From the IMG/VR virus record IMGVR_UViG_3300042914_000556, positions 1-58,897 of that record: DNA of 58,897 bases; one strand, 5' to 3'. This stretch comes from a virus. Of the stretch, positions 30,906-40,344 are shown piece by piece; within the stretch, counting starts at the first letter, position 1, and the number at the start of each line of letters is the position of its first letter. The notes beneath the pieces were generated by a model that did not search any database, had not been told where the DNA came from, and worked only from the letters and a program-made list of their open reading frames with translations. The position numbers and the translations under genes are program-made.

Positions 30906-31910
30906 TCAAACCTTTTTCATGCTGATGCCAAGGACATCGTAGTTAACCATCTTGTAGCCGTATGGGCTTTCGCTGACAGCTTCTGGGTAATGCTCTTCAA
31001 CTTCTTGCGCCATCACACCCTGCCAACGTGTATGCGGGTCATCGATGTAGTTGAAGTGGTAGAGGTTCAAATTAGTGCGTGGGTCAACACCGACTTCTTC
31101 AATGTTTTCTTTCAGGCGAATATCTGAGAACTTTGATAGCCCAGCGCCAATGATCGTCCCAAAAATATCAGGCTTACTCGATTCGGCTGCGTAAATCTGG
31201 CCTTGAGTGCCAAGAATCTGGTTAAGTCCCTGCATACGAATCTGTTGACCTTGACCGAGAATGTTCGCGCCAGAACCGAAGATATTAGCAAACTGATTAC
31301 CCGGAGCCATAAACGACCCACCAGCAGCGGTACCAGCAGCAGTTGCCTGACCATACGCAGCAGAAGAAGCCCCGGGGAGCCCACGACCTAAACCAGCAGC
31401 GTCAAGGCGTCGTGCGTAACCCATCTGCTGTGCTTGTTGGCGGGCACCAGTCATAGCCCCAGCGCGCTGCGCCGCGAGTTGATTGTCAGTCTGTTGCTGC
31501 ATACCGGCAAAGCGGCCCGACGCAGGATTTACCCCCATCGCTGCAGAAGCGCGCTGAGACGCTTGCTGAGTTAAGCCAAACGCCCGACCTGCGTCAGCAG
31601 CGGCTTGCTGCGCCATCTGGTTGCGGTACTCTTCGGTGTTGAACTTCTGAGCTTCAGCGACAAGCCCCCGTTCGACGGGGCGGAACGTCTCTGTCTGGTA
31701 TTGGTAATACTCTTTGGCTTGGCGCATTTGCTCATCTTGCGCCTGCTTCTGCTGCTCAGCGATTTGCCGTAGGTAAGGAGAGATTTCAGCGTACTGCTGT
31801 CGGGCGAAGCCCAGTTGTTCACGGCCAAGTCCGGCCATGATTTGCGCGGATTCTCTACTAGCTTCGGCTACCGGTCGGTAGTCTGGCGCTGGGGCCGATG
31901 ATTTACCCAT
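30906..31910 (-). CDS. Virion protein with C-terminal S74 chaperone/peptidase domain, 334 aa
   Basis: The N-terminal 250 residues are Gln/Ala-rich helices (SPYLRQIAEQQKQAQDEQMRQ pattern). The C-terminus SDIRLKENIEEVG, then LYHFNYID, WQGVMAQEVEEHYPEAV and YKMVNYDVLG is a clear intramolecular chaperone domain (peptidase S74) with the catalytic Ser of S-D-I-R-L-K. These domains help fibre or spike trimers fold and then cleave themselves off. A Gln-rich internal-type protein is an uncommon carrier. AAGGATAAGAA precedes the ATG. Confidence 0.85.
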   Translation of the reverse strand: MGKSSAPAPDYRPVAEASRESAQIMAGLGREQLGFARQQYAEISPYLRQIAEQQKQAQDEQMRQAKEYYQYQTETFRPVERGLVAEAQKFNTEEYRNQMAQQAAADAGRAFGLTQQASQRASAAMGVNPASGRFAGMQQQTDNQLAAQRAGAMTGARQQAQQMGYARRLDAAGLGRGLPGASSAAYGQATAAGTAAGGSFMAPGNQFANIFGSGANILGQGQQIRMQGLNQILGTQGQIYAAESSKPDIFGTIIGAGLSKFSDIRLKENIEEVGVDPRTNLNLYHFNYIDDPHTRWQGVMAQEVEEHYPEAVSESPYGYKMVNYDVLGISMKKV

Positions 31911-31913
31911 TTC

Positions 31914-32390
31914 TTATCCTTTCGGTAGCCATCTGCACTTGTCAGCCCAGAGGACTAGAAACATCATATCCGCGTCGTCGGCGGCATCCTTCATTACAAA
32001 TTCTTCTTCGAACCCTAGCTTCTTTTCAAACTCGATTAGTCGTGGCCGGTTAGTGGGGGCGGTGCCTGTGAAGCGCTTTAGCCCTAGCTGCCGGAAACCG
32101 TAATCACATAACACACTAAACAATTTGAACACCGTCTTTGACGGCTTGGCTATTGCGATGTGACAATAGGCGTTCGAATTATTTATGTTGTGGATTACAA
32201 CTCCTGCAACAATCTCCCCTTCCGACTCCACACCAAACGCGTTGAACCCCTCCCAAGGTACGCTTTGACCGACCTGTTGGCCCACCCAATACGCTACGCG
32301 GTTTCGGTCATAAAGTACTAAATTTGCCATTGCGTCGTATATATCATACGGGTATTTGCCTGTAAAGATCAGCCGCAGAGGTATATACAA
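31914..32390 (-). CDS. GNAT-family acetyltransferase, 158 aa
   Basis: GNAT fold signs: FGVESEGEIVAGVVIHNI (beta strands), HIAIAKPSKTVFKLFSVLCDYGFRQLGLKRF (acetyl-CoA-binding helix region), and RLIEFEKKLGFEEEF. Known as a frequent but unexplained component of phage structural operons; its substrate could be a host or virion protein. Start uncertain: a TTG at 32390 has GGAGG 13 bases upstream and overlaps the previous gene, while the first ATG (32330) has no Shine-Dalgarno. Confidence 0.75.
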   Translation of the reverse strand: MYIPLRLIFTGKYPYDIYDAMANLVLYDRNRVAYWVGQQVGQSVPWEGFNAFGVESEGEIVAGVVIHNINNSNAYCHIAIAKPSKTVFKLFSVLCDYGFRQLGLKRFTGTAPTNRPRLIEFEKKLGFEEEFVMKDAADDADMMFLVLWADKCRWLPKG

Positions 32391-34660
32391 GCAATCTGCT
32401 TAACCTCCGTTGGGCTAGAAAACGTCACCGACTCACGGGCTTTGGCAACCGTGATGGCACGGACAATATCGTCTGCTTGCTTCATTCCTTTGCCGGGGGT
32501 AGAAGACGTGACAATTAAGTCGCCAGCTTGAATATCGCCCCCTTCGCCGCACACGTTGATCTGCCCTTCGCCTAGCGCGTTGACCGCCATGATATTATAA
32601 AGTTGGCAATCTGGCTCATAGTACGGCTGCATGACCTGCACATACGCGTGTGTCTCAGGGTCTTCTTCAAAGCCCTTCACATAAGCAGCAGGGTGAATCT
32701 GGGTAAGCGAACGAGGTTCGGCGCAAACTACCCCTAGCGCAGCTTTTTGGTTAGGTGTAGTACTAGACTTGACCAGTGTGATGGCAGACGAGATTCCGTT
32801 GCGGCGTATTACTTGGGTGTCGATAACGATGTCGCCAACCGTGAATGTGTCGCCGAGTTCAGTCAGCGCATCGTGGGTACCGGTAAACGGACCATAGTTA
32901 GTGCCCGCGCCATCAGCGTAAAAGTCATAGCCGTTCGCAGCGCCAACTAACCCAGCAGTATTTCCAGACCCAGTACCATTAGTATTCACTCCACGTACAG
33001 CGTGGTTGGAGCCACCTGCGGAAGACGCCTGCCCTCGAATGGATTCATTAGAAGAAGACACACCATAAACACCGTGGCTGCTACTAGATACACCATAAAC
33101 ACCATAGCCAGAAGTAGCTTCGCCGTATACACCAGCAGCGCCTGTGTTTACTCCCCAGACTGCGGGGCCTGACAAAGTTGTGCTGTTTACTTTAAGAATA
33201 GAACCAAGCCCAGAGCCACCGGCCTGTAAAGTAACTGTTGCCCCAGAATAAACTTTTAGTGTGTTATCTGAAGAAGCAAGTTCTACGCGGGTTCCTGAAG
33301 AAGCAGTACGGATCGTACCGCCAGTAATCGTGCCACCAGTCACAGTCAACGAAGAACCATCCCACGTCATGCTGGTTCCGCTGGTGCCGATAGAAAACTT
33401 ATAGGTTGTGCTGTCGTAGCCTAAAAAGAAACCAGTGCCTGTGTTGTACCCAGTTTGCCCACCCTTGATGTGAGCTAAAGTATTTAGTGTCAGCGCGCCG
33501 CTAACAGTCAAAGAACCTGTGTTTACAGATAAAGCGCTTAGGGTAGACGCTGTGATTTGATTAGCTTGTATAGACCCTGCGTAAATAACACCAGCACCGA
33601 GAGTGCCCGTTGTAATCTTATCTGCGGTAAGACTACCAATCTGCGCGCTGTTAATCGTAGCGTTGACAATCGATGCGCCGTCGATATACACACCGGGAGG
33701 AAGCGTATTGCCATTTAGTGTGATCGAGTTTGTAAGTACTGCAAATGGTACGCTGCTAGCGATTTGCCAAGTCACAGAGCCATCGACAACAGTCGTACCT
33801 ACGTTGCCTGAGATAGACGGCGCAGACGCACCAGTCGTACCTGCTACTTTGCAAATAAGAATCTTGGTAGTAGTCCCGCCGATCTTTACCGCTTGGTTGG
33901 CAACATACGCAGTATTAGCTACCCACCCGGGAACAGATGTCACTGGTGTAGTAACTGCAAACCGGTCTACGTTGACGAAGAAATCCGAAGTAGCAACGCC
34001 GCCATCAGCCAGCGTAGACATCAACCCAAAGCCAGACAAGAAGCCTGAGTTGTTCATCTTGACCATATACAGATTACCTATGTTGGTAATCTCGGTCGTG
34101 TTGTCGTTAATCTGTGTGTTGAGCGCAGCGCTAAGTTCGGAACTTGTAATCGCACCGGTCAGTACATCCAGCAAATATGCTGGGTCATTCCCAGTAGTCC
34201 CTACCGTACCTAATGAAGCATTATATTGGCCGATGTTATCTAGCTGATTGACAAAGCGAATCCAATAGTACTTAGTCGCAGCAGCACCTACGTTATCTAC
34301 ATACACAGTGCCGGGGGCTTGCCCGATCATCACAGCCGTAGAAAGATCGTTAGTACTCGCGCTCCAAACTTCCGTGTAAGCATGCCCTTTATAGCGAATA
34401 GGGTCCCACGTCAGAATAATGTTTGCAAGCGCTCCCGACGCAGCCAAGCCAGTAGGCGATGGAGGTAGTTCTACAGTAGTGCCGTCTATGGGCGTAGTAA
34501 TTATGCCGTTGGGTGTAGCACCAGCAATCCCACTTCTTACAAGTTCTTTGGCAGTAACGTATCTGTCCAGCCCACTAGTAGTCAATATCTCACGTACACG
34601 ATCTAAGAACGCGCGTAGATCAGGAGGTATTGGCGAGGAAACTGAAGGTAACTTAGACAC
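32369..34660 (-). CDS. Tail tip/host-specificity protein (J-like C-terminal domain), 763 aa
   Basis: A fibronectin III-like segment (PTGLAASGALANIILTWDP, residues about 70-130) is followed by a stretch matching the C-terminal DUF1983 type of host-specificity protein J (MVKMNNSGFLSGFGL, SDFFVNVDRFAV), then Ser/Thr-rich beta repeats (YGVYGVSSSSHGVYG). A central tail fibre or tip role is likely. GTG at 34660, with GGAGG nine bases upstream, is preferred over the TTG at 34666. Overlaps the upstream gene's end. Confidence 0.75.
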   Translation of the reverse strand: MSKLPSVSSPIPPDLRAFLDRVREILTTSGLDRYVTAKELVRSGIAGATPNGIITTPIDGTTVELPPSPTGLAASGALANIILTWDPIRYKGHAYTEVWSASTNDLSTAVMIGQAPGTVYVDNVGAAATKYYWIRFVNQLDNIGQYNASLGTVGTTGNDPAYLLDVLTGAITSSELSAALNTQINDNTTEITNIGNLYMVKMNNSGFLSGFGLMSTLADGGVATSDFFVNVDRFAVTTPVTSVPGWVANTAYVANQAVKIGGTTTKILICKVAGTTGASAPSISGNVGTTVVDGSVTWQIASSVPFAVLTNSITLNGNTLPPGVYIDGASIVNATINSAQIGSLTADKITTGTLGAGVIYAGSIQANQITASTLSALSVNTGSLTVSGALTLNTLAHIKGGQTGYNTGTGFFLGYDSTTYKFSIGTSGTSMTWDGSSLTVTGGTITGGTIRTASSGTRVELASSDNTLKVYSGATVTLQAGGSGLGSILKVNSTTLSGPAVWGVNTGAAGVYGEATSGYGVYGVSSSSHGVYGVSSSNESIRGQASSAGGSNHAVRGVNTNGTGSGNTAGLVGAANGYDFYADGAGTNYGPFTGTHDALTELGDTFTVGDIVIDTQVIRRNGISSAITLVKSSTTPNQKAALGVVCAEPRSLTQIHPAAYVKGFEEDPETHAYVQVMQPYYEPDCQLYNIMAVNALGEGQINVCGEGGDIQAGDLIVTSSTPGKGMKQADDIVRAITVAKARESVTFSSPTEVKQIACIYLCG

Positions 34661-37574
34661 CTGCAAGTTCCTCCACAGACTGCCCGATAGCTACCGAGAA
34701 GACTTCGTAAGGACCTTCGATTTGAAACTCTAAGTCACGCCCTTCTTTGACAGGCAATCTGAACGTATCTCGTGAAGTGACTGTTTGTGTATGGAACAGC
34801 GCACCGTCCATGTAAAACTTCATCGTCATCGGATAGGCTTCTGCTTCCAACGTAGCGCAGCTAAACCCAGTAACTTGAGGTAGCGAAAACTTCTTAGACC
34901 GCCATGTGTACGACTTTGCGGAACCACTTAGCCATTTCTTGAGCGAGCGGTCGCTGAAGCCGAGGTAGAGTTGGTCACGCTGCAAATCCGTGTAACCGCA
35001 AGTAGCGTAAATGTCGTGAAGAATAAACTGCCCAGAAGTAAGATCATAAACAAAGCCGCCTGTAGTAGTACCATTATCGTAAAAGCCAATGTATTTCAGA
35101 TCGTGCATGTACCCGTGAATCGATGTAGGTACAAAGTAGGATTGCCATTGCGCACGGGTGAAGTAAGTATCAGTAACAACTTTAGAGCCGCTTGGAGTTA
35201 GTACCACCAACCCATCAGGGCTGGCGTACATCACAACACCATTGGCGCTGACAATACTGCGCTTCGACGCGCAAGCTTGTTCAAGGTCAGACTTGACCAA
35301 CACCATTGTGTCCGGGGAAGTACCCTGCAAGAAATACGGTGTACCAGTGGTCAGCACGGCGAGCGTGGTATCCATGCGGCCAAGCCCAACGACAGGGTAG
35401 TCAACGGTCTGCACATACTGCAGCGGCCAAGCGTGTGGGTGGTAGGGGTCGCACAGATAAACATCGCGGCCTACGAAACCAGCCATAATGCCGTTAGGTA
35501 GGTTAATCAGCCCCTTGAGGTTTGCAGGTGGTGGTAACCACGTAGCTGATGGCAGTTCTTCAGACAATTCATCTGGATTTTTTGTGTCTGTGTAGTTGGC
35601 CGTTGCTAGTGTGAGTTCTTCGACGAACAAATACACACCGTTTACCGTACGGTACAGCCGCTTATGTGTAACGGTATAACCAGAAGCCGGAGTGCCAAAG
35701 CCGCTAATTGTCACCGACTGCCCATCATGGACATCGACGATCTCTGAAGCAGGTGACGGCGCGGATTCGAACTCGAAGCCAGATTCTTTGTTTACCCATG
35801 TATACACGTACACACGAGACTCAGTAATGCTAGGGGCTGCAATAGTTCCAGTGCCAGACATCTCAGCGTATGTAGCGACTGATCCATAGTTACCACGCCG
35901 TAGTCGCAAAGTCGCAGACGTGCCAGTAGCAGTGGAAGACACCACAGCAATCGGTGAAACCGAACCATAAACAGCTACTGTGGCTGAACCGCCAACAAGC
36001 CCAGCGACGTTTGATGCAACAGACGGAGAATAAACAAATTTACGAGATTCGCCGTCGTTAGTTACCGTGGAGAGATAATAAGTCTCCATGGAATCAATAT
36101 TGGTTTGCGTGAGAATTATCGACGCAGGAGAAGCAGAATCTGAGTTAGTCGCGCCGTACTGAGAAGACTCAATCAGCGCGCCACCAGCCGTCACATACCG
36201 TGCGTAAGCAATACCGTCGTTGTTGCCGATACCTTTAGTATTTGGTTTGAGCACAAGCACACTACCATACGCAACAGCGGTGAAAATAGGCCCACTGTTA
36301 TACGTAGGAATGATGTTGCCGTTAGAAGACGCGTTGTATAGTGGGCTAACTCCTCCCGGGTCTGGATTAGATGGGTAACGGGAATATGAGAACGTAAATA
36401 CTGCGCCAGCTAATGCAGAAATAATTACGGTGTTACCAACCGCGCCAACATAAATAGCGTCTTGCCCAGCAACTTGTTGGACTACCGCCTGCATAGCAGC
36501 GGCGAGTGAAGCGGCAGTGTATGTATTGGTCGAACCAATTAGTCGCATGATAACCGTAGGAGAACCACCGATTGTCATGGATACGTCCATGTAATGCCCA
36601 GTACGGACAGCGGCAACCTCTGCCGCTGGAAGAATGATCTGGCCGTAGATAAGCGCAGCAGCTACATCTGCTGGGCCAATACCATCTTTGTTGACCCGCA
36701 TACTAGCAATATCGCCGCTAATGTATTCACCGTTGGTCGATATGGAGACATCGATCTTGTTGCCAACGTCGTACGAATTTATTTCTTGGTCAACAATATA
36801 GATTGGATTAACGGTGTTGGCCGCACCATACTTCAACGTACTATCATAGCCCGAATAAGTAAACGCGCCGTCCTCATCAGTTTCACTACCAGTGCGGATT
36901 CGAATACGTAACTTAGCTGTCTCGCCAGTAGCAGTTGTCTTGACAAGAACTTCTTCACCAACAACTGTAGCGGTCAAGTCGGCCCGCGCGTCTAGCGCAG
37001 CAGCTACTGTGGCTTTTGTGTTGTTAGCAATAGCGACGTTGGTATAGGTAGCGCCGTCGTCGATGCTGTAGTCGATGCCGTACGTTGAAGAAGCCAGTTT
37101 TAAGTTTTCCGCAGTTATGTACACCTCTGCTGGATCGGTCGCTGGATCGTATGGACCTAACGAAGTAGTAACTGTTGTTGTCGGCGCTGGAAGTCCTAGC
37201 GCGCGGGATACCGCTGGGTAATTAGAACTAGATAGCGCGATGGTGTTGTAAGTTGCTTTAGGAGCACCATCACCTGTATAGAATGTCCACTCAGATTCAT
37301 CCCCTGCGATCTGGCTACGGCAAACATCTACGTCAGACAACCAGTTAAACCAGTACTGTGTTTCCGAGTCTACGTCTTGGCCGTAGCGATAGATCGTGCG
37401 TGGCACACCTTGCTTAGATAACGTGACTAAAGACGCGCTAGTGTCAGCCAATGGCTGAATAGAACCAGAGAACACAGGGCAGTTAATCGCCACCTGCGCT
37501 TGGGAATCTTGCAGGTATCTAGCCGGGGTCTTTGGTGAAATCCCAGCGAACGACTTAATAACGAGTGCTGCCAT
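34653..37574 (-). CDS. Large tail structural protein (nozzle-like), 973 aa
   Basis: Begins MAALVIKSFAGISPKTPARYL and YLQDSQAQVAINCPVFSGSI, a pattern seen in podovirus tail tubular/nozzle-type proteins (ARYL-x-D-x-QAQ). The long middle consists of beta-rich modules. Near the C-terminus come a FVEELTLATANYTD stretch and a propeller-like part (FVGRDVYLCDPYHPHAW, VLTTGTPYFLQG). Predicted structural, position in the particle not certain. AGGTAGGA precedes the ATG. Confidence 0.7.
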   Translation of the reverse strand: MAALVIKSFAGISPKTPARYLQDSQAQVAINCPVFSGSIQPLADTSASLVTLSKQGVPRTIYRYGQDVDSETQYWFNWLSDVDVCRSQIAGDESEWTFYTGDGAPKATYNTIALSSSNYPAVSRALGLPAPTTTVTTSLGPYDPATDPAEVYITAENLKLASSTYGIDYSIDDGATYTNVAIANNTKATVAAALDARADLTATVVGEEVLVKTTATGETAKLRIRIRTGSETDEDGAFTYSGYDSTLKYGAANTVNPIYIVDQEINSYDVGNKIDVSISTNGEYISGDIASMRVNKDGIGPADVAAALIYGQIILPAAEVAAVRTGHYMDVSMTIGGSPTVIMRLIGSTNTYTAASLAAAMQAVVQQVAGQDAIYVGAVGNTVIISALAGAVFTFSYSRYPSNPDPGGVSPLYNASSNGNIIPTYNSGPIFTAVAYGSVLVLKPNTKGIGNNDGIAYARYVTAGGALIESSQYGATNSDSASPASIILTQTNIDSMETYYLSTVTNDGESRKFVYSPSVASNVAGLVGGSATVAVYGSVSPIAVVSSTATGTSATLRLRRGNYGSVATYAEMSGTGTIAAPSITESRVYVYTWVNKESGFEFESAPSPASEIVDVHDGQSVTISGFGTPASGYTVTHKRLYRTVNGVYLFVEELTLATANYTDTKNPDELSEELPSATWLPPPANLKGLINLPNGIMAGFVGRDVYLCDPYHPHAWPLQYVQTVDYPVVGLGRMDTTLAVLTTGTPYFLQGTSPDTMVLVKSDLEQACASKRSIVSANGVVMYASPDGLVVLTPSGSKVVTDTYFTRAQWQSYFVPTSIHGYMHDLKYIGFYDNGTTTGGFVYDLTSGQFILHDIYATCGYTDLQRDQLYLGFSDRSLKKWLSGSAKSYTWRSKKFSLPQVTGFSCATLEAEAYPMTMKFYMDGALFHTQTVTSRDTFRLPVKEGRDLEFQIEGPYEVFSVAIGQSVEELAGV

Positions 37575-37582
37575 AATGAATC

Positions 37583-38065
37583 CTACCTTCTAGAAAGTTC
37601 TTCCCGAACTTTAGCGTACTGTGCTTCACAAACCTCTAAGGCTTTGGAGAGCTTGGCGGCGTCGGCACTGTACCCTGCAAGAAACTCTCCATCTCGCCTT
37701 GCCAGTTCCGCGCCGGACGCTCCACTACAAGCGGGGGTGGAACTGGACACGGCACCTTTGTCACTGGAGCGCTCGGGACGCTCCGGCCTGTTGCGCAGGC
37801 TGTTAGACAGAGTAGCAGCACGGGCGCTAATTTCCTGTATCTCACGGTCTTTCTCCTGACGGATATTCTCCGCAGCCTGTTGCATATTTTGCTCTTTTTC
37901 TCTGGTAAGTTCTATCTCTTTCGCACGGTCCTCGGCAAGTTGTCGCATCTGGTTATCCCACTGCTGCTGGATAAACGACTCCCCTGCGCTATACCCTTTG
38001 AAATAGCCAGCCGTCGCTGCAGCCATCACAGCGACGAAACTTCCCATTAAGAAATAAGGATTCAT
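37583..38065 (-). CDS. Rz: i-spanin (Rz-like), 160 aa
   Basis: One N-terminal membrane helix (residues about 5-25, PYFLMGSFVAVMAAATAGYF) followed by a long periplasmic coiled coil (residues 40-95). This is the inner-membrane spanin layout, which acts in the last step of lysis by joining the outer-membrane spanin. A second lipoprotein gene lies completely inside it in another frame. The start overlaps the upstream gene by ATGA. Confidence 0.88.
   Translation of the reverse strand: MNPYFLMGSFVAVMAAATAGYFKGYSAGESFIQQQWDNQMRQLAEDRAKEIELTREKEQNMQQAAENIRQEKDREIQEISARAATLSNSLRNRPERPERSSDKGAVSSSTPACSGASGAELARRDGEFLAGYSADAAKLSKALEVCEAQYAKVREELSRR
37636..37845 (-). CDS. Rz1: o-spanin lipoprotein (Rz1-like) nested in Rz, 69 aa
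   Basis: MRYRKLAPVLLLCLTACATG carries a signal peptide with lipobox LTAC (Cys 17), then a Pro-rich stretch (VPCPVPPPLV), the standard o-spanin pattern. The gene is embedded in a different frame in the i-spanin gene, exactly as in lambda Rz/Rz1. No separate promoter is needed. Confidence 0.9.
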   Translation of the reverse strand: MRYRKLAPVLLLCLTACATGRSVPSAPVTKVPCPVPPPLVVERPARNWQGEMESFLQGTVPTPPSSPKP

Positions 38066-38250
38066 TTGGTCGGTACTTTGGTTCCGTCGAGCTTCTTATG
38101 AACCTTGATTTCCTTGCAGACCTGAACCTCTTTGCCCTTGCGGTCTTTTTCCTTGTTGCAGACTTTCTTAGTCTCAGCAGCGTGGATTTGGAAAACAAGT
38201 ACGGTGCTCGCCAAAACGGTAGCAAGCATTCTTAGGGCGAGTAGTTTCAT
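38062..38250 (-). CDS. Small secreted protein, 62 aa
   Basis: Signal peptide MKLLALRMLATVLASTVLVF with probable cleavage after HAA, then a basic mature part with two Cys (VCNKEKDRKGKEVQVCKE) and a KKLDGTKVP end. A conserved-type small periplasmic protein in phage lysis cassettes; role unknown. ATGA overlaps on both sides. Confidence 0.7.
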   Translation of the reverse strand: MKLLALRMLATVLASTVLVFQIHAAETKKVCNKEKDRKGKEVQVCKEIKVHKKLDGTKVPTK

Positions 38251-38693
38251 GTGATCTCCGGGTGGGCTGGTTGGATAGGAGCGGGTTTACCACCATAGCC
38301 TGCGACTACTGGTGGCACAGAACTAATAGGATCAATGGTTGGCTCCATGCGCTGCACGGGAGTATGTGTAGGCGATGGGGCTTTGGGTGCTGGTGGCTGT
38401 GGGTCTGTCCAATCGCTTGCCTTGCTAACCCCCGGTGGTGGGTCGATCAGCTTAGCTACGCCGTCCTTGCCCTTGATCGCCAACAGAGTCGCCAAAGCAC
38501 CTAATATGTACTTGCTCATGTCTGACAACAGCATGAAGAACTGCTTGTCAGCAGGGGCGATGCCCACCATTGGTTGCGTTACAAAAACGACACTGTACAT
38601 TGCCAAACTTGACATCATCAGCAGAACAACACAGAACGTCGCGCCGATGATTAACTTAATGATGCTATCGATATGGTCAGGCGTCCATTTCAT
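38247..38693 (-). CDS. Two-helix membrane protein, possible holin, 148 aa
   Basis: Two hydrophobic helices at about residues 11-36 (IIKLIIGATFCVVLLMM) and 52-70 (YILGALATLLAIKG), followed by a Pro-rich cytoplasmic-type tail (PAPKAPSPTHTPV). The arrangement in the lysis cassette fits a holin or holin-like protein. There is a second holin candidate at 40345, so one may be an antiholin. ATGA couplings on both sides. Confidence 0.65.
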   Translation of the reverse strand: MKWTPDHIDSIIKLIIGATFCVVLLMMSSLAMYSVVFVTQPMVGIAPADKQFFMLLSDMSKYILGALATLLAIKGKDGVAKLIDPPPGVSKASDWTDPQPPAPKAPSPTHTPVQRMEPTIDPISSVPPVVAGYGGKPAPIQPAHPEIT

Positions 38694-38884
38694 TTTTGTT
38701 CCTCCGGCTTGAAGTCAGACGCGGGCACTAGCTGATCAGGGCAGGTACCAGTCAAGGCACATTCTGGTCGCTGGCATTCTGGCTTGTTCCAGTTCTTGTT
38801 GGACTGACACGGGTAGCGGAAGCGATCTTCGCAGCCACTAAGCCATACGAGTGTCAGAGCCAAACATGTTAAGCGCCACTTCAT
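38690..38884 (-). CDS. Small lipoprotein, 64 aa
   Basis: Signal peptide with lipobox LSGC (Cys 18) and a Cys/Pro-rich mature part (YPCQSNKNWNKPECQRPEC). GGGAG precedes the ATG. It may be an additional outer-membrane lysis or superinfection factor. It overlaps the end of the endolysin gene by 47 bases in a different frame. Confidence 0.65.
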   Translation of the reverse strand: MKWRLTCLALTLVWLSGCEDRFRYPCQSNKNWNKPECQRPECALTGTCPDQLVPASDFKPEEQK

Positions 38885-39491
38885 AATGATGCTCCCTATC
38901 TGCTAGCCCGATATACCCACCGTTGATCTTTAGCGTCATCGTTTTGATGTCACCCTCATCGGCGTATTTGTTCAGATTCTTAGTCTCCCAGTACCAGCAT
39001 GCGCTCTGCGCCGCCCCTTCGAATGTCTGCAAATATTCCGAGGCTTGGTCTGTTGTGATGTCTAAAGAAGCAGCGAACCAAAAATAGTTATCCTTGCCAG
39101 TTAGCTGTATTAGACCCCTGCCCTTGTACTTGGCTCCATGTCCAGACGCTTCATCACCGTTACCCATGCGGTTTGCGTAGACACGGTTGGCTATCTTGTC
39201 CGGCTGTTTAGCGTACGCCTGTGCTTCTTCGGGGGTCTTAAAGTACTTGGGAAACGTCTTCAGCAGCCCTGACGCGCTGTAGTTCAGGTTCTCAGTCAAG
39301 AACACAAAGCCGCCTGACTCGTGCGAGCACTGGGCTAGAAACGCTGCAACGCGCTTCGGAGTGTTGATCTGATATTCGTCGAGGAGGGATTTGCCACCAA
39401 GCTCTGTCTGGGGGCCAAAGAGTGTGTCATACCATTGCTGGGCGTACTTGGTGTGGGGAGCGAACTTCTTAAATTGTGCGAGGGTAATCAT
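38838..39491 (-). CDS. Endolysin, GH19 chitinase-like, 217 aa
   Basis: Typical GH19 endolysin: AFLAQCSHESGGF with catalytic Glu 58, TENLNYSASGL with Glu 67 as second acid, YANRMGNGDEASGHGAKYKGRGLIQLTGKDNY, and ITLKINGG-like end. Cleaves peptidoglycan glycan strands after holin release. No signal peptide, so it depends on a holin. The start overlaps the preceding stop by ATGA. Confidence 0.92.
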   Translation of the reverse strand: MITLAQFKKFAPHTKYAQQWYDTLFGPQTELGGKSLLDEYQINTPKRVAAFLAQCSHESGGFVFLTENLNYSASGLLKTFPKYFKTPEEAQAYAKQPDKIANRVYANRMGNGDEASGHGAKYKGRGLIQLTGKDNYFWFAASLDITTDQASEYLQTFEGAAQSACWYWETKNLNKYADEGDIKTMTLKINGGYIGLADREHHYEVALNMFGSDTRMA

Positions 39492-39793
39492 TTGCCGTAC
39501 ATCCTCTCAACTTGTATTTCTTTGCGAAGCTCTCTCATCTTCCGAACTTCATGCACCGCCGCTTGAGTGGCGTAGTACATGTCGTAGTACATAAAGGCTA
39601 GGATCGGCATGATGATGAAGAACATCAGAAGAACGGCCATCACTACTACGATAAGTGACCAAGGTACATCTTCTGTGCTGCGCTTCTCATCGTTAGCCAC
39701 ATTAGCCCCACCGCCCATGCCACTACGAAAACTACTGCTGAAACCCACGTTATTTTTGCCCGGAGTTCCGCTATTCTTTTTTTGCGTCGCCAT
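39488..39793 (-). CDS. Single-helix membrane protein, 101 aa
   Basis: Ser/Gly-rich N-terminus (residues 1-40), one strong hydrophobic helix about residues 46-68 (WSLIVVVMAVLLMFFIIMPIL) and a basic C-terminus. ATG 39793 is preferred over the GTG at 39862, which would lengthen overlap with the upstream gene. Possibly a lysis regulator; overlaps its upstream neighbour by 148 bases in another frame. Confidence 0.55.
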   Translation of the reverse strand: MATQKKNSGTPGKNNVGFSSSFRSGMGGGANVANDEKRSTEDVPWSLIVVVMAVLLMFFIIMPILAFMYYDMYYATQAAVHEVRKMRELRKEIQVERMYGK

Positions 39794-40344
39794 CTTGCTA
39801 TCTGAGCTAACCTCAGTTCCTCCGCGTGGGCTTCCTCCTGCTCGGCAACGATGCGTTGCCACATAGCTTCAAACTTACTCCAAAGCGCGCCCAATTCTGG
39901 CGGTGCTCGGTACGTCATGGTTTCGCGTATCTCAACCAGCATCGCGTCTAGCCTTGCCGTGATTAGAATACGTTTTAGCGCTCTGCGCCCGATACTCTCT
40001 TCACCTCGGTAGACCTGCTTGGCTTCTAACTGCTCCTTTAAGAACAACTTGCTGATTGCATCGTAGCTGTCCATCAACGCGCCCAACTGATTACCGATGT
40101 CGGTGAATATATCGTTGGGATCAGCTTTGGCTATCTCCTGTACACGCTGGACTTCTTCGTGGTACTGCTGCTTCTGCGCTGGAGTAGGATTGCCACCTGT
40201 TGCTTTTTCGTACTGCTGCTTCAGGTCATCTAATACTTCCTTTACATCCCCCGCAGCGCCTTTAATTTGCTTGTAAAGCTCACAACCCTTCTTAACTGCG
40301 GCGACTGCTGCATTTGCTGCGGCTAGAAGAGTTAGCGGGTCAAT
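39646..40344 (-). CDS. Membrane-anchored phage protein, 232 aa, apparent ATT start
   Basis: The frame is open from an ATT at 40344-40342 to the stop at 39646. The ATT immediately follows the previous TAA and has GGAGG (40354-40350) five bases upstream. The first residues after the initiator, DPLTLLAAANAAVAAVKKG, have the M-D-P-L-T-L-type start I remember from related phage proteins, so ATT here very likely replaces ATG. Later starts would cut off a conserved N-terminus. The central part is a charged coiled coil, and a membrane helix lies near residues 196-217 (VSAVVFVVAWAVGLMWL). Function unknown, in the lysis cassette. Confidence 0.7.
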   Translation of the reverse strand: MDPLTLLAAANAAVAAVKKGCELYKQIKGAAGDVKEVLDDLKQQYEKATGGNPTPAQKQQYHEEVQRVQEIAKADPNDIFTDIGNQLGALMDSYDAISKLFLKEQLEAKQVYRGEESIGRRALKRILITARLDAMLVEIRETMTYRAPPELGALWSKFEAMWQRIVAEQEEAHAEELRLAQIARWRRKKRIAELRAKITWVSAVVFVVAWAVGLMWLTMRSAAQKMYLGHLS

